From: a virus
Length of the DNA: 45,067 nucleotides
IMG/VR virus record: IMGVR_UViG_3300037245_000415
Span: 1 to 45,067 of that record
Strand: one strand, 5' to 3'
A program made the translations under genes and the position numbers. The notes under the pieces are model-generated. The model was not told the DNA's origin and made no database searches. It saw only the letters and a list, made by a program, of their open reading frames with translations. How positions within the stretch are numbered: position 1 is the stretch's first letter; each line of letters opens with the position of its first letter. Below are positions 33,955-42,325 of this stretch, one piece after another.

Positions 33955-34943
33955 TGGCTACTGTGACGTGCGCTATATCGGGCTTACGGTTTAAAACTTG
34001 CTATCTAAATAATCTATCTATCTCTCATACCGCCGGATACTTTCATCCAGTGTTTGCATTATCCTATACTCAGCTACATGCTTTATATTCCCAACATTGC
34101 AAAGGGCAGCTACCGGCTAAAGATAGCTATCTTTTATTCCTTGCTTTTCTTAATTCTTCTGATCAAATAGATTGGCAACATCCAGTAACATTAGACCCCA
34201 ATAAAGACTCTACTAAAAAGCTTATAGAAAACTATTTAGCTCAGCTAGTGAGTGTTTTAGAGAAGACTGGGCTTATAAGACATCCCTCATTTTCTCAACC
34301 ATCTTTTAAAGTAACCTTACATACAGCCTATCTTGAGCAAATACCTTGCTGGATAGAAGCATGGCAAGATAATATCGATAGCTTTTATACTGGGCGCGCT
34401 GATCTTAAAACTCAGCAAGATTTACAGGCAGTGGAAAATAGATTATCCAGACTTATTCTTTCAGGAGAGAAGCCAGAAAAATTCGCTCATGTAATAGCTA
34501 ATTGGGCTAATCAGGCGGCTATATTTCCAGAAATAAAAGCAGAGCTGTACATGAAAACTATAAGATCTTGTTTTAATATTAATAAAATGTTTAATACTCC
34601 GCTGCCTTTGCTTAAAGAGATAAAAGATTGCTGCGAATGTAATATAGAAGTGGGCAGTATACATTTTCATACTCTCATGCATGTATTAAAAGAGGGTATA
34701 GCAAGACACGTAGACTATTTAGGCGGCAGCAGTTTAGCATTAGGTTATACATTACTTGATTCTCCTATAGGGCAAAAACCTACTGTAGCAATGAGGCAGG
34801 CAGAAGCTAAAACAGATGATGATTTACTCGCACTGGCAGCTAATGCACCTAGTGAAGAACCTAAAGCAGCAGATTATGATAGCTCCTTAGAGTTATTAAA
34901 AGCTAAGCTAGCTTATAGAGTAGCTAAGAAACTGAAAAACTAA
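33954..34943 (+). CDS. Protein of unknown function (329 aa), possible replication accessory
   Basis: The N-terminus has CAISGLRFKTC, an isolated Cys pair, then TAGYFHPVFALSYTQLHALY. The long middle is helical with aromatic residues. Around 205-250 are several cysteines and histidines (CFNINKMF; CCECNIEVGSIHFHTLMHVL), which could bind zinc. The last 60 residues are Ala/Asp/Glu/Lys-rich and probably flexible. This N-terminal pattern resembles unknown proteins near replication genes in other phages, but I cannot name a family. It lies upstream of the paralogue pair and the helicase. Confidence 0.6.
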   Translation: MATVTCAISGLRFKTCYLNNLSISHTAGYFHPVFALSYTQLHALYSQHCKGQLPAKDSYLLFLAFLNSSDQIDWQHPVTLDPNKDSTKKLIENYLAQLVSVLEKTGLIRHPSFSQPSFKVTLHTAYLEQIPCWIEAWQDNIDSFYTGRADLKTQQDLQAVENRLSRLILSGEKPEKFAHVIANWANQAAIFPEIKAELYMKTIRSCFNINKMFNTPLPLLKEIKDCCECNIEVGSIHFHTLMHVLKEGIARHVDYLGGSSLALGYTLLDSPIGQKPTVAMRQAEAKTDDDLLALAANAPSEEPKAADYDSSLELLKAKLAYRVAKKLKN

Positions 34944-34974
34944 AGAATTAGTTAACCCTCGGAGTAATATTATT

Positions 34975-35334
34975 ATGGATAACTATTATTGTAGCTACAG
35001 ATTAGTAAATAAAAAATATAAAGAAACTATCATTGCCCATTTAAAGAAATTAGGTACAGGAGAAATAAAACCTAAAAAATGGGTGTTTGGTATATGCCGA
35101 GAATTAGATGAGGTGTGTAATATAGGGGGTGACCCCCTAGTTAGAAATTATGCAGCTGATTGGCCTAAATTTAGTGGACATAGCACCTTTCCTGTACCTC
35201 ATAGCCGCAAGAGCGCGACTGATGCTTTTATATATACCTCTAATCTATGGGAAGCTACTCAATATGGCGATGATAGAAGAGAATTATGTTTATTTTTAGC
35301 AGATAGGCTAGAAGCAGAATTAAATAAGGAGTAA
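34975..35334 (+). CDS. Unknown protein, first of two tandem paralogues (119 aa)
   Basis: Shares with the next gene the order GICxEL, WPKFxG, a Tyr/Phe-Pro-x-Pro turn, W-x-A-x-QYGxDRRxLCLFLA and an acidic helix. The conserved tryptophan, arginines and cysteine suggest a small binding domain, known to me only as an unnamed phage family. The spacing to the next gene (6 bases) and the similarity show a tandem duplication. Confidence 0.7.
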   Translation: MDNYYCSYRLVNKKYKETIIAHLKKLGTGEIKPKKWVFGICRELDEVCNIGGDPLVRNYAADWPKFSGHSTFPVPHSRKSATDAFIYTSNLWEATQYGDDRRELCLFLADRLEAELNKE

Positions 35335-35340
35335 TATATT

Positions 35341-35712
35341 ATGCCGTATTGTTACACTAATTTATCTAAAAGAAAGCAGCTATGGCTTATTAAACATTTA
35401 AGGCAGCTAGGTAATAGAGAAAGACATCCAACAGAAGACGATGCAGGTATATGCTACGAATTAATGTATACATGCCGGGTATACCCTAGTCTAGTAAGAG
35501 AGCTATGCCTTACATGGCCTAAATTTAATGGCGACCCCATATATCCTATTCCGGGCAGCCCTACTAAATATATTCCGGGGCGGAATGTATGGGGAGCTGA
35601 TCAGTATGGAAATGATAGGCGCGATCTATGTTTATTTTTAGCAACTGCTATAGAAGATAAATTAATAGAAGCAGAATTAAAAGCATTAAATAAGGATAAG
35701 GAATACTACTGA
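35341..35712 (+). CDS. Unknown protein, second tandem paralogue (123 aa)
   Basis: Same framework as its neighbour (GICYEL, WPKFNG, YPIPGSP, NVWGADQYGNDRRDLCLFLA) with divergent loops. Its stop overlaps the helicase ATG (TGATGAGC). Divergence at most positions shows that the duplication is old, so both copies are probably kept for different partners. Confidence 0.7.
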   Translation: MPYCYTNLSKRKQLWLIKHLRQLGNRERHPTEDDAGICYELMYTCRVYPSLVRELCLTWPKFNGDPIYPIPGSPTKYIPGRNVWGADQYGNDRRDLCLFLATAIEDKLIEAELKALNKDKEYY

Positions 35713-37553
35713 TGAGCGATAAAAAATTAAATATGGCAGAACTATTAGCAAAAGCTAGAGCAGCTAATGTAATTCCTGTTGCTAAGCCTGCTTTTACTTC
35801 TGCCGGTAAACCTGATACCTCTGGTCTAATGGCTAGATTAAAGGCAGCGGGAACTATACCCGCAGAAAAACCCACCACTAACCCTATAGAAAAGGTAATA
35901 TCTAATGAGAATACACGTAATAGGATTAATATTAACCTCCCTAATCTGTCTGTTTCTAATGGCACACATAGTATCGGATATAAGAGTGCACAGAGTACTG
36001 GATCAGCAGAAGCTAGAGCTACAGGTATGTCGGGAGAAGATATAACCTATAACTCAAAGCAGCAAGAGTTTATAGATCTAGTTTCTTCTGGTAAATCATG
36101 CGTTTTAATAGGGGCAGCCGGCACAGGTAAAACTACTTGCTCTAAAGGAGCTAATGCATCTCTTATTGCTGCCGGTACAGTCCCTATATTACAGTCAGAT
36201 GGGCATAGGTATCTAACTTCTGGGTCTCCAGGCATAGTTATCACATCTTATACTCGCCGCGCTGTTAATAACATAAGAAAAGTACAGTCTAAAGACTTAC
36301 AATCTAACTGTATAACCTCCCATAAACTGTTAGAATATCAGCCAGAATATTATGAAATAACAGACCCGGCAACGGGAGAAGTTAAGCGCACTATGCGATT
36401 CTTACCTACTCGCTGCGCCACTAATACTTTACCTACCTCTATACACACTATAGAAGTAGAAGAGGGTTCTATGATGAGTGTAGAACTGTATAATGAAATA
36501 GCAGCTGCATTAGATCACGATGTACAATGGATTTTTATAGGTGATATTCAACAGCTGCCCCCAGTTTTTGGCTCAGCTATACTAGGTTTTAAGATGCTAG
36601 AATTGCCGGTGATAGAACTAACAGAAGTATATCGGCAGGCCTTAGAGTCTCCTATAATCCGCTTAGCTCATAGAATCCTATCTGGTAAGCCTATCCCTTT
36701 AAAAGAATATCCAGAATGGAAGCATGAAGACCAGCTTACTATTCACCCTTGGAAGAAGAAACTATCCTTCGATGATGCTGCGCGTACATTAGTATTATTC
36801 TTTAATGATGCTATAGATAAGGGCGTCTATAAACCTGACGAAGATATGATATTAATCCCTTATAATAAAGCTTGCGGTACTATAGAATTAAACAGCGGTA
36901 TAGCTAACCACTTAGCAAGAAAGCGAGAAGCTATCACTTATGAGATAATGGCAGGATTTGAGAAGCTTTATTTCTCAGCAGGTGATAAGATATTATACGA
37001 CCGAGAAGACGCTGACATAATAAGCATAGAAACTAATCCTGCTTATACTGGCTATAAAGTACAGCCGCCCTCTAAAACTTTAGATTACTGGGGGCATAAT
37101 CCTAATCTAGCAAATGAGCGTGCTAATTCTTATAGTGACAGCCTCGACTTAGACGTAGATATGTTATTAGATTCTATAGTCTCTAGTGAAGATCGCGTCA
37201 CTCAAGCGTCACATAAAATGGTTATCCGTCTAGTCGATACAGGCCGCGAGATAACTATATCTAAAGCATCAGAAATAAATAGCCTCTTACATGCTTACGC
37301 ATTAACTGTGCATAAATCACAAGGCTCTGAATGGCGAAAAGTATTCTTCTGTCTGCATCAATCGCATAATACAATGTTACAAAGAGAGCTATTATATACC
37401 GGCGTCACTAGAGCTAGAGAAGAACTATATATAATATGTGAGCCAGAAAGTTTTACTAAAGGTATTATATCCCAGCGTATTAAAGGAGATACATTAGCAG
37501 AGAAAGCCGAATTTTTTAAAGGTAAGTTAGAAAAGAAAATCACTAGAAGCTAG
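35712..37553 (+). CDS. RecD/Dda-like SF1 DNA helicase
   Basis: A 613-residue protein. Residues 1-110 are Ala/Pro/Ser-rich and low-complexity, an unusual flexible extension. The motor follows: Walker A VLIGAAGTGKTT at 131-142; motif II, IEVEEGSMMS, near 247-256, where the usual DE is EE; motif III GDIQQLPPVFG at 277-287; motif V/VI HKSQGSEW at 534-541; and TGVTRAREELYI at 563-574. This order marks SF1B helicases (RecD2, Dda, Pif1 type), which move 5' to 3' on single strands. In phages they start or rescue forks and help recombination. The unusual motif II (VEEGS) is common in the DEAD-like variants of phage Dda relatives, so activity is still likely. Confidence 0.88.
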   Translation: MSDKKLNMAELLAKARAANVIPVAKPAFTSAGKPDTSGLMARLKAAGTIPAEKPTTNPIEKVISNENTRNRININLPNLSVSNGTHSIGYKSAQSTGSAEARATGMSGEDITYNSKQQEFIDLVSSGKSCVLIGAAGTGKTTCSKGANASLIAAGTVPILQSDGHRYLTSGSPGIVITSYTRRAVNNIRKVQSKDLQSNCITSHKLLEYQPEYYEITDPATGEVKRTMRFLPTRCATNTLPTSIHTIEVEEGSMMSVELYNEIAAALDHDVQWIFIGDIQQLPPVFGSAILGFKMLELPVIELTEVYRQALESPIIRLAHRILSGKPIPLKEYPEWKHEDQLTIHPWKKKLSFDDAARTLVLFFNDAIDKGVYKPDEDMILIPYNKACGTIELNSGIANHLARKREAITYEIMAGFEKLYFSAGDKILYDREDADIISIETNPAYTGYKVQPPSKTLDYWGHNPNLANERANSYSDSLDLDVDMLLDSIVSSEDRVTQASHKMVIRLVDTGREITISKASEINSLLHAYALTVHKSQGSEWRKVFFCLHQSHNTMLQRELLYTGVTRAREELYIICEPESFTKGIISQRIKGDTLAEKAEFFKGKLEKKITRS

Positions 37554-37562
37554 GAGATAATT

Positions 37563-37748
37563 ATGTCAGTATTAAGCGCACAGTTCCCTCTTACTATGCC
37601 TGAGGTAGTAAAATATTTAGAGGATAACCCGCGACTAACAATGCTAGATTTGGATAAGGCGCATCTAGTAACTATTATAGATGCATTGTATGATAAAATA
37701 GCTGATATGGAAGTAGCTATTAAAAGCTTAGAGGATAGTATATTATGA
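37563..37748 (+). CDS. Small coiled-coil protein, unknown (61 aa)
   Basis: Starts after TAGGAGATAATT (good ribosome binding site). The C-terminal half (DALYDKIADMEVAIKSLEDS) is a clear heptad helix that could dimerise. The protein ends by ATGA overlap with the next gene. Function unknown. Confidence 0.6.
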   Translation: MSVLSAQFPLTMPEVVKYLEDNPRLTMLDLDKAHLVTIIDALYDKIADMEVAIKSLEDSIL

Positions 37749-38005
37749 AAAAGAAAGCAGCTACACCTGAGCGCTCATTCTTACAGAGGCTACATTCCAT
37801 CACTAACTGGGCATTACACTTTCAGCTACAGCCTTTTAGATGCTGCGACTTAGGGCATGAGATACACCTTAGTAGTGATACTTACCGCCTTATAGATGAG
37901 TATGAACTAACTAGACGCCGCTTAAGAGCATCTATCATAGTAGATAGAGATAGAAATAAAAAATTATACTTAGCTAACAGAAAGAAACTTGTTGACACTA
38001 AATAG
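37745..38005 (+). CDS. Basic protein of unknown function (86 aa)
   Basis: Rich in Arg and Lys (RRRLRASIIVDRDRNKKLYL), with likely nucleic-acid affinity. The -35 box of the next promoter (37992-37997) lies inside its last codons, so the promoter for the following gene overlaps this coding end. Family not recognised. Confidence 0.55.
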   Translation: MKKKAATPERSFLQRLHSITNWALHFQLQPFRCCDLGHEIHLSSDTYRLIDEYELTRRRLRASIIVDRDRNKKLYLANRKKLVDTK

Positions 38006-38019
38006 CCCCATGATATAGT
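37992..38019 (+). promoter_or_regulatory. Strong sigma70-type promoter
   Basis: A perfect TTGACA (37992-37997), 16-base spacer, TATAGT (38014-38019; one mismatch from TATAAT). Transcription would start near 38026. It is the best sigma70-like promoter noticed in the window and serves the 248-residue gene. Confidence 0.8.
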
Positions 38020-38028
38020 GAATGTCCT

Positions 38029-38054
38029 GATTCGGAATAATCCGCAATCTTTTT
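38029..38054 (+). terminator. Terminator-like hairpin at the 5' end of the transcript
   Basis: GATTCGGA (38029-38036) pairs with TCCGCAATC (38041-38049) with one bulged C, loop ATAA, then TTTTT. It begins only about three bases after the predicted start of transcription. It may be a 5' stabilising stem, an attenuator, or the terminator of the upstream operon. Confidence 0.55.
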
Positions 38055-38081
38055 ATCCCTACCCTTAGCGAGTAAAACCCT

Positions 38082-38828
38082 ATGAATGATCACGCCATCG
38101 AAGAAGTAACCCAAGACGTAGAAACTATTGACCAACCGACCCAGATTGTAATCCCAGCGGTTAATCCCACAGCCGAAGATATGACCGGCATCATTGAACA
38201 TATTAATGTTAACTATAATTTTAAAGTTAATACTAAGCCTGTTAACTTTAACTTTAAAAAAACTAAAGATAAAATTACAGGCATTGAAACCATCCGTGAC
38301 ACTGTACAACTAGCTATCCCTTACCCCTCTGTGGACGGTATTGTTGAAATCTTACAGAAGGGTGAAAAAGGATTAGAGTTGCTAATTGAGGCAATGGAAA
38401 ATGTTGTTAATACAGCAGCCCGTGATCTATTATCTGATGGGCCAGAAGGACATGCTCTTAATGCTGCTACCTTCCCAACTGAAAAAGTGTCGTGGGAAGC
38501 TATCGCTAATCAGCCTAAAGCACAGCGTCGAGGCGGCGGTATTCCTAAAGAGACTTGGGAAGCATTCGCTACTGATTACGTTGAAGTTATGCCCGAAGCT
38601 ACTGGTAAGTCTATCGAGCAAGTGGCTAACATGGCTAAAATCTTAGTAGGTAAGCTTTCAGCGTGCCGCACTCGTGAAGTTGTACTTAACCTAGTTGTTC
38701 AACAGCTGGCTTTATATGCTGAGCATTCGCCTAATATTGAAGACTATCAAGAGTGTGTTGCATTCTTGCTCAATAAAGCGGAAACTTTCCTTAATGTTTC
38801 GGACGAAGAGCTAACTGCTAACCTATAA
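38082..38828 (+). CDS. Highly expressed protein of unknown function (248 aa)
   Basis: The protein is acidic, with a strand-rich N-terminal half (TGIIEHINVNYNFKVNTKPV, then FNFKKTKDKITG) and a helical C-terminal half. Codon use differs from the other early genes: CGT, ATC, GAA and AAC are frequent while ATA and AGA are rare, as in the capsid gene. The gene has its own near-consensus promoter and terminator, so it is a separate, probably abundant transcript. No catalytic motif or membrane segment is visible. An abundant DNA- or RNA-binding protein is possible; the short glycine/arginine-rich loop RRGGGIPKE (about residue 149) could touch nucleic acid. I do not recognise its family. Confidence 0.75.
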   Translation: MNDHAIEEVTQDVETIDQPTQIVIPAVNPTAEDMTGIIEHINVNYNFKVNTKPVNFNFKKTKDKITGIETIRDTVQLAIPYPSVDGIVEILQKGEKGLELLIEAMENVVNTAARDLLSDGPEGHALNAATFPTEKVSWEAIANQPKAQRRGGGIPKETWEAFATDYVEVMPEATGKSIEQVANMAKILVGKLSACRTREVVLNLVVQQLALYAEHSPNIEDYQECVAFLLNKAETFLNVSDEELTANL

Positions 38829-38860
38829 TTAGATAACAGGAAACTCCACAGTCACCCTTT

Positions 38861-38909
38861 GCTGGCAGCTATATATAATTAATAATCGTATATAGTTGCC
38901 AGCCTTTTT
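38861..38909 (+). terminator. Strong rho-independent terminator
   Basis: GCTGGCAGCTATATA (38861-38875) pairs with 38889-38903 over 15 bases with one G-U pair; 13-base loop; then TTTTT at 38905-38909. It ends the 248-residue gene's transcript. Confidence 0.85.
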
Positions 38910-38980
38910 ATAAAGTCCCTCTTGCCTTCTCCCCGCCTAGGTTTGCCTGCCCTTTCCTAGGTGTAAGAGGGACTCTATAA
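38908..38980 (+). other. Second long hairpin with nested CCTAGG palindrome
   Basis: Arms 38908-38923 and 38965-38980 pair over 16 positions with one mismatch (core AGTCCCTCTT with AAGAGGGACT). Inside, CCTAGG at 38936-38941 can pair with CCTAGG at 38956-38961. The first arm overlaps the T-tract of the terminator just before it. There is no T-tract after it, so it may be an RNA processing or protective structure in the leader of the next operon. Confidence 0.6.
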
Positions 38981-39005
38981 GAAGTAGGATACCCCCTAGG
39001 AGACA

Positions 39006-39236
39006 ATGCGTAAGTATCAGCCCATATGGGAGACAATAATAAATTCACCTAACAAAACTGCATCCCTAATTGCGCCCATAAAAGATCACCCGAAAATCAT
39101 ACAAGCAGTGAGAAAAGAAAAGACTAAAGATAGTGGCTGGCGATTACTTCAATCCGAGGCCGGCAACAAATACGAGCTTAAAGAAAAAACAAAAGGCAAA
39201 TTAATAATCTTTTACTTGGTGGATATATCATTATGA
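39006..39236 (+). CDS. Protein of unknown function (76 aa)
   Basis: Follows CTAGGAGACA (ribosome binding site). A basic protein (AVRKEKTKDSGW; YELKEKTKGKLIIFYLVDIS) that looks like a small alpha/beta nucleic-acid-associated domain. It overlaps the next gene by ATGA. Family not known. Confidence 0.6.
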   Translation: MRKYQPIWETIINSPNKTASLIAPIKDHPKIIQAVRKEKTKDSGWRLLQSEAGNKYELKEKTKGKLIIFYLVDISL

Positions 39237-39532
39237 ATACAGATACCCCCTCCGTTAACCTTGACTCTAATCAAGCATATGAAATTAGAGAGAAGCTAGC
39301 CCAGTTAGAAGAGGCGTTATTACAAGCTACTCCTAATATGCCTACCTTATTAAAAGACATCCACAAAGCGCTTAAAGCTGATCCAGATGTAGTCACTATT
39401 CTTACAGAGGAAGAGTGCAGTATTTTAGTTCGTGGACTGAAAAAGCAGACTGCTACAGAGATAGCCACCAGTGCTGTTAAAGGCCACAAGAAAAAAGCAG
39501 TTAAAAATATGCAAGTTGGTACAGATTTATGA
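39233..39532 (+). CDS. Protein of unknown function (99 aa)
   Basis: A helical protein with a leucine-rich coiled segment (EIREKLAQLEEALLQATPNM) and a lysine-rich C-terminus (VKGHKKKAVKNMQVGTDL). It overlaps its neighbours at both ends, so translation is coupled in the order 39006-39233-39529. No family recognised. Confidence 0.6.
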   Translation: MNTDTPSVNLDSNQAYEIREKLAQLEEALLQATPNMPTLLKDIHKALKADPDVVTILTEEECSILVRGLKKQTATEIATSAVKGHKKKAVKNMQVGTDL

Positions 39533-39798
39533 ACTGGTTGGATAAATGGCTGCGTAAGGGGCGCTACTGTCAACATCCTGTAGACAAGCTAAAAATAAAA
39601 GGTGAAGTAATTAGTAACCCTCTACCCAAAGGTCAATATATAAGGCATTATATGACTTTTATATGCGCCGACTGCCAAGGAACAATTACAAAAGACTGGG
39701 ATTCTATGACCCCTAAGTTTTGTAGGTTTATTGAGGATTATAAAATCGACATTGAAGAGTCTTTATTCTATGGCGCACCTCCCAATGAAAAGCCCTGA
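39529..39798 (+). CDS. Small protein with possible zinc-ribbon half-sites (89 aa)
   Basis: CQHPVDKLKIKG near the N-terminus and FICADCQGTITKDW in the middle give C-x-H and C-x2-C, followed by a further cysteine, a pattern that could bind one zinc. The rest is acidic and aromatic. It overlaps the next gene by about 30 bases. Function unknown. Confidence 0.6.
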   Translation: MNWLDKWLRKGRYCQHPVDKLKIKGEVISNPLPKGQYIRHYMTFICADCQGTITKDWDSMTPKFCRFIEDYKIDIEESLFYGAPPNEKP

Positions 39799-40102
39799 TC
39801 TAGCTGCTAGCTTAGCATCTCTTAAAGCCGCGCAAATTCCTGTACCTCTATATGTATTTATAACTATATATAACAAAGCTACTCGTGATTGCTATATAAA
39901 CTATATGGAAGGCGCAAAGATATTGCATGACTGGCTTACAGATAAAGGCAAGATTCCGTTAGAATTACCCGCCGATACCCCAGAAACTAGAGTACCTAGA
40001 TTACTAAAAGGATATGAGATGCAACAAGTAATTAATATAATAAACCCTGACAAATACCATAGAATAGAGCGCGCAATATATAATATAGCTAAAGAAATAT
40101 AA
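39770..40102 (+). CDS. Protein of unknown function (110 aa)
   Basis: The ATG at 39770 has GAAGAG ten bases upstream. The ATG at 39785 is also possible, and the open frame extends back to 39731. The protein begins with an Ala/Leu helix and has aromatic residues (YVFITIYNKATRDCYINYME) and a basic end. The overlap with the previous gene is unusually long for this genome. Confidence 0.6.
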   Translation: MAHLPMKSPDLAASLASLKAAQIPVPLYVFITIYNKATRDCYINYMEGAKILHDWLTDKGKIPLELPADTPETRVPRLLKGYEMQQVINIINPDKYHRIERAIYNIAKEI

Positions 40103-40113
40103 GGTATAATATT

Positions 40114-41190
40114 ATGACAGATACTATTCCCCCTACAGATACTATAGGTGATCTATTAGATAGCATCTCTTTAGATATGCAGGCAGATTCAGAAGCTCCA
40201 TTAGATACTACCTCCCCTACTGAGCTTATAAATATTATCACCTTACCTGACGATCAAATCGACCCCCGTTTACAGCTTCTATCTCATAGCTCTAGGACTA
40301 CTCTCCATAAATGCCCTCGCAAGTATCAGTTATATAGATTATCATCGCAGCAAATATCTTTAGCTTCTGAAAAAGAAACTGAGCAGGGAGTTACATTTGC
40401 TTACGGTACAGCTGTCGGTGTTGGCGTACAATCTGTATTAGAAAAGAAAACTATTGATCAAGTCTTTCTGGATACCTTCTTAGCTTGGGATGTAGATCTA
40501 CTAGATAATAATCCTAGACAGAAAAAGTCTTTCTGGTTAGCTATGTTCGCAGTCCAAAAGTTTGCATCTCTACAGGAAGATGGCTTCTTAGAAGATTATG
40601 AATTAGTATATTATAAAGGCAAACCGGCGGTAGAACTCAGCTTTCAGATAGTATTACCTAATGAGTTTAAATATCGCGGCTTTGTAGATGCAGTATTGCA
40701 GCATAAAACTACCGGCAAAGTAATGGTATTAGAATGTAAGACTTCTTCTGGTACAGCTAACCCTGCTACGTTTAAGAACTCAGGACAGGCATTAGGATAT
40801 AGTGTTGTATTAGATATACTATTCCCTGCACTATCCTCTTATGAAGTACTCTATTTAGTCTATGAAACTAAGAGCTATGAATATAAAGAGCTACCTTTTG
40901 AGAAGAGTCTATTACAAAGAGCGCTATGGTTACAAGAATTATTAGTAGATTGCCAGATGGTAGAGCTGTATGAAAGCTATAAAACTTATCCTATGCACGG
41001 AGAGAATTGCTTTGATTTCTTCCGTGAGTGTGAGTATCTAGGCTTATGTACATTAAATACAGCTAATCTAACTAAGCCATTAACGCAGGATATATTAGAT
41101 AAGATAGAAAAAGATGCAGAGAGCTATGATTTTAATGTAGATTTCTATGAACTAGTAGCCGCGCAAGTAGCTAAGGGAAAAGAGGTATAA
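40114..41190 (+). CDS. PD-(D/E)XK nuclease with probable Fe-S cluster (RecB/Cas4-like)
   Basis: The 358-residue protein has the core of the PD-(D/E)XK_1 family: SSRTTLHKCPRKYQLYRL (C67) at the start of the domain, E174, D192 in GFVDAVLQ, E207-x-K209 in VMVLECKTS, and Q225 in SGQALGYS. Three C-terminal cysteines (C299, C306, C312, in ENCFDFFRECEYLGLC) together with C67 could hold a 4Fe-4S cluster, as in AddB and Cas4. Such exonucleases resect DNA ends. It is followed after four bases by the Sak4-like ATPase and then the SSB-like gene, so a phage recombination module is likely. The first 50 residues are acidic and probably disordered. Cas4 in the narrow sense is unlikely because no cas genes are present. 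Confidence 0.85.
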   Translation: MTDTIPPTDTIGDLLDSISLDMQADSEAPLDTTSPTELINIITLPDDQIDPRLQLLSHSSRTTLHKCPRKYQLYRLSSQQISLASEKETEQGVTFAYGTAVGVGVQSVLEKKTIDQVFLDTFLAWDVDLLDNNPRQKKSFWLAMFAVQKFASLQEDGFLEDYELVYYKGKPAVELSFQIVLPNEFKYRGFVDAVLQHKTTGKVMVLECKTSSGTANPATFKNSGQALGYSVVLDILFPALSSYEVLYLVYETKSYEYKELPFEKSLLQRALWLQELLVDCQMVELYESYKTYPMHGENCFDFFRECEYLGLCTLNTANLTKPLTQDILDKIEKDAESYDFNVDFYELVAAQVAKGKEV

Positions 41191-41194
41191 TCTA

Positions 41195-42088
41195 ATGGCT
41201 AAACTATCAACTAAAAAATCATCGCAAACACATAGAATTATTATCTACGGCGCACCTAAAACAGGCAAGTCATTAATAGCAGGTAAGTTAGCAGAGCATT
41301 ATAAATTAATCTGGGTAGATATGGAAAACGGTCACGAGACTTTATTCCAACTCCCCGAAGAATGGCAGGAGAGAATAGAGTTAATAGATTTGCCTGATAC
41401 CCGCAGCTATCCTATAGCTATTGAGACTGTGCTTAAGATGGTTAAAGGGCCAGTTAATATATGTGAAGAGCATGGTAAAGTTACTTGCCTGTTATGTAAG
41501 AAAGAAGAGAAAGCCACAGTAGATGTAAACCTTCCCCAGTTAGATCATAATACAGTAGTAGTATTTGACTCTCTTACCCAACTAACTAACAGCGCTATAA
41601 GTTTTATAACTAAAAAGGAAGCGGATGACTATAAACTTAGCTATAATGATTGGGGTAACTTAGGTAAGCTGTTAGATATATTCTTATCTCATGTGCAGCA
41701 GGCAGGGTATAATGTAATAGTTATCTCCCACGAAACAGAAGCAGAGACAGAGGGTAAAAAGAAAACTCTTGTTCCTGTAGGAGGTACTAGAAACTTCTCC
41801 CGCAATGTAGCTAAGTACTTTGATCATGTAATCTATGCAGAGAGGAAAAACAAAAAACATGTATTCGCATCTTCTACTCAATACGCTACTAATATTCTTA
41901 CAGGATCTAGGACAGATGTATCAATGGAAGATGGCGATGAGCCTAGTCTTCTTTGTATATTTAAGCCTGAACTGTATAGCAGCAACTCCGCCGCTAGTGA
42001 TAATAAAGGAGGTAATATTAGTAAGGCTTTACAAGGTAATAAACCTGTTAAGGCAGGGGATATTTTAGCCAGACTAAAACAGAAATAG
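41195..42088 (+). CDS. Sak4-like RecA-fold ATPase with zinc-knuckle insert
   Basis: Walker A GAPKTGKS at 19-26; Walker B VVVFDSLT at 121-128; ISHETEAE around residue 180 as the sensor region. Between them, C90-EEHGKVTC98-LLC101 with H93 forms a probable zinc knuckle. A single-domain RecA core of about 300 residues without the RecA N- and C-terminal domains fits the Sak4 group of phage annealing or recombination factors (often annotated as phage nucleotide-binding proteins). It likely works with the nuclease upstream and the SSB-like protein downstream on single-stranded DNA. Confidence 0.85.
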   Translation: MAKLSTKKSSQTHRIIIYGAPKTGKSLIAGKLAEHYKLIWVDMENGHETLFQLPEEWQERIELIDLPDTRSYPIAIETVLKMVKGPVNICEEHGKVTCLLCKKEEKATVDVNLPQLDHNTVVVFDSLTQLTNSAISFITKKEADDYKLSYNDWGNLGKLLDIFLSHVQQAGYNVIVISHETEAETEGKKKTLVPVGGTRNFSRNVAKYFDHVIYAERKNKKHVFASSTQYATNILTGSRTDVSMEDGDEPSLLCIFKPELYSSNSAASDNKGGNISKALQGNKPVKAGDILARLKQK

Positions 42089-42127
42089 AAACATCCCTTA
42101 AGCACATCAAACTAAAGGTATAAAACT

Positions 42128-42316
42128 ATGAAATATTTACACGTAAGTAAAGAAGGGTACACTGATTCGATCTCAGGTAAGACGTATTTGCGCCCCGGCA
42201 AAACTTTAATCCTCGGAAGGAATGCCAAGAAGCGTGAATTGCGAAAAGGGTTAGCTAAAAAACACTGGCCTGTATTAGATAAAAAGTATGGATGGAATAC
42301 TGTAGATAGATTATGA
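42128..42316 (+). CDS. Small basic protein, unknown (62 aa)
   Basis: Strongly basic (GRNAKKRELRKGLAKKHWPV). It starts 40 bases after the ATPase gene and ends ten bases before the three-way-junction element. It could be a nucleic-acid-binding protein. Family not recognised. Confidence 0.55.
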   Translation: MKYLHVSKEGYTDSISGKTYLRPGKTLILGRNAKKRELRKGLAKKHWPVLDKKYGWNTVDRL

Positions 42317-42325
42317 GCACTAGGG

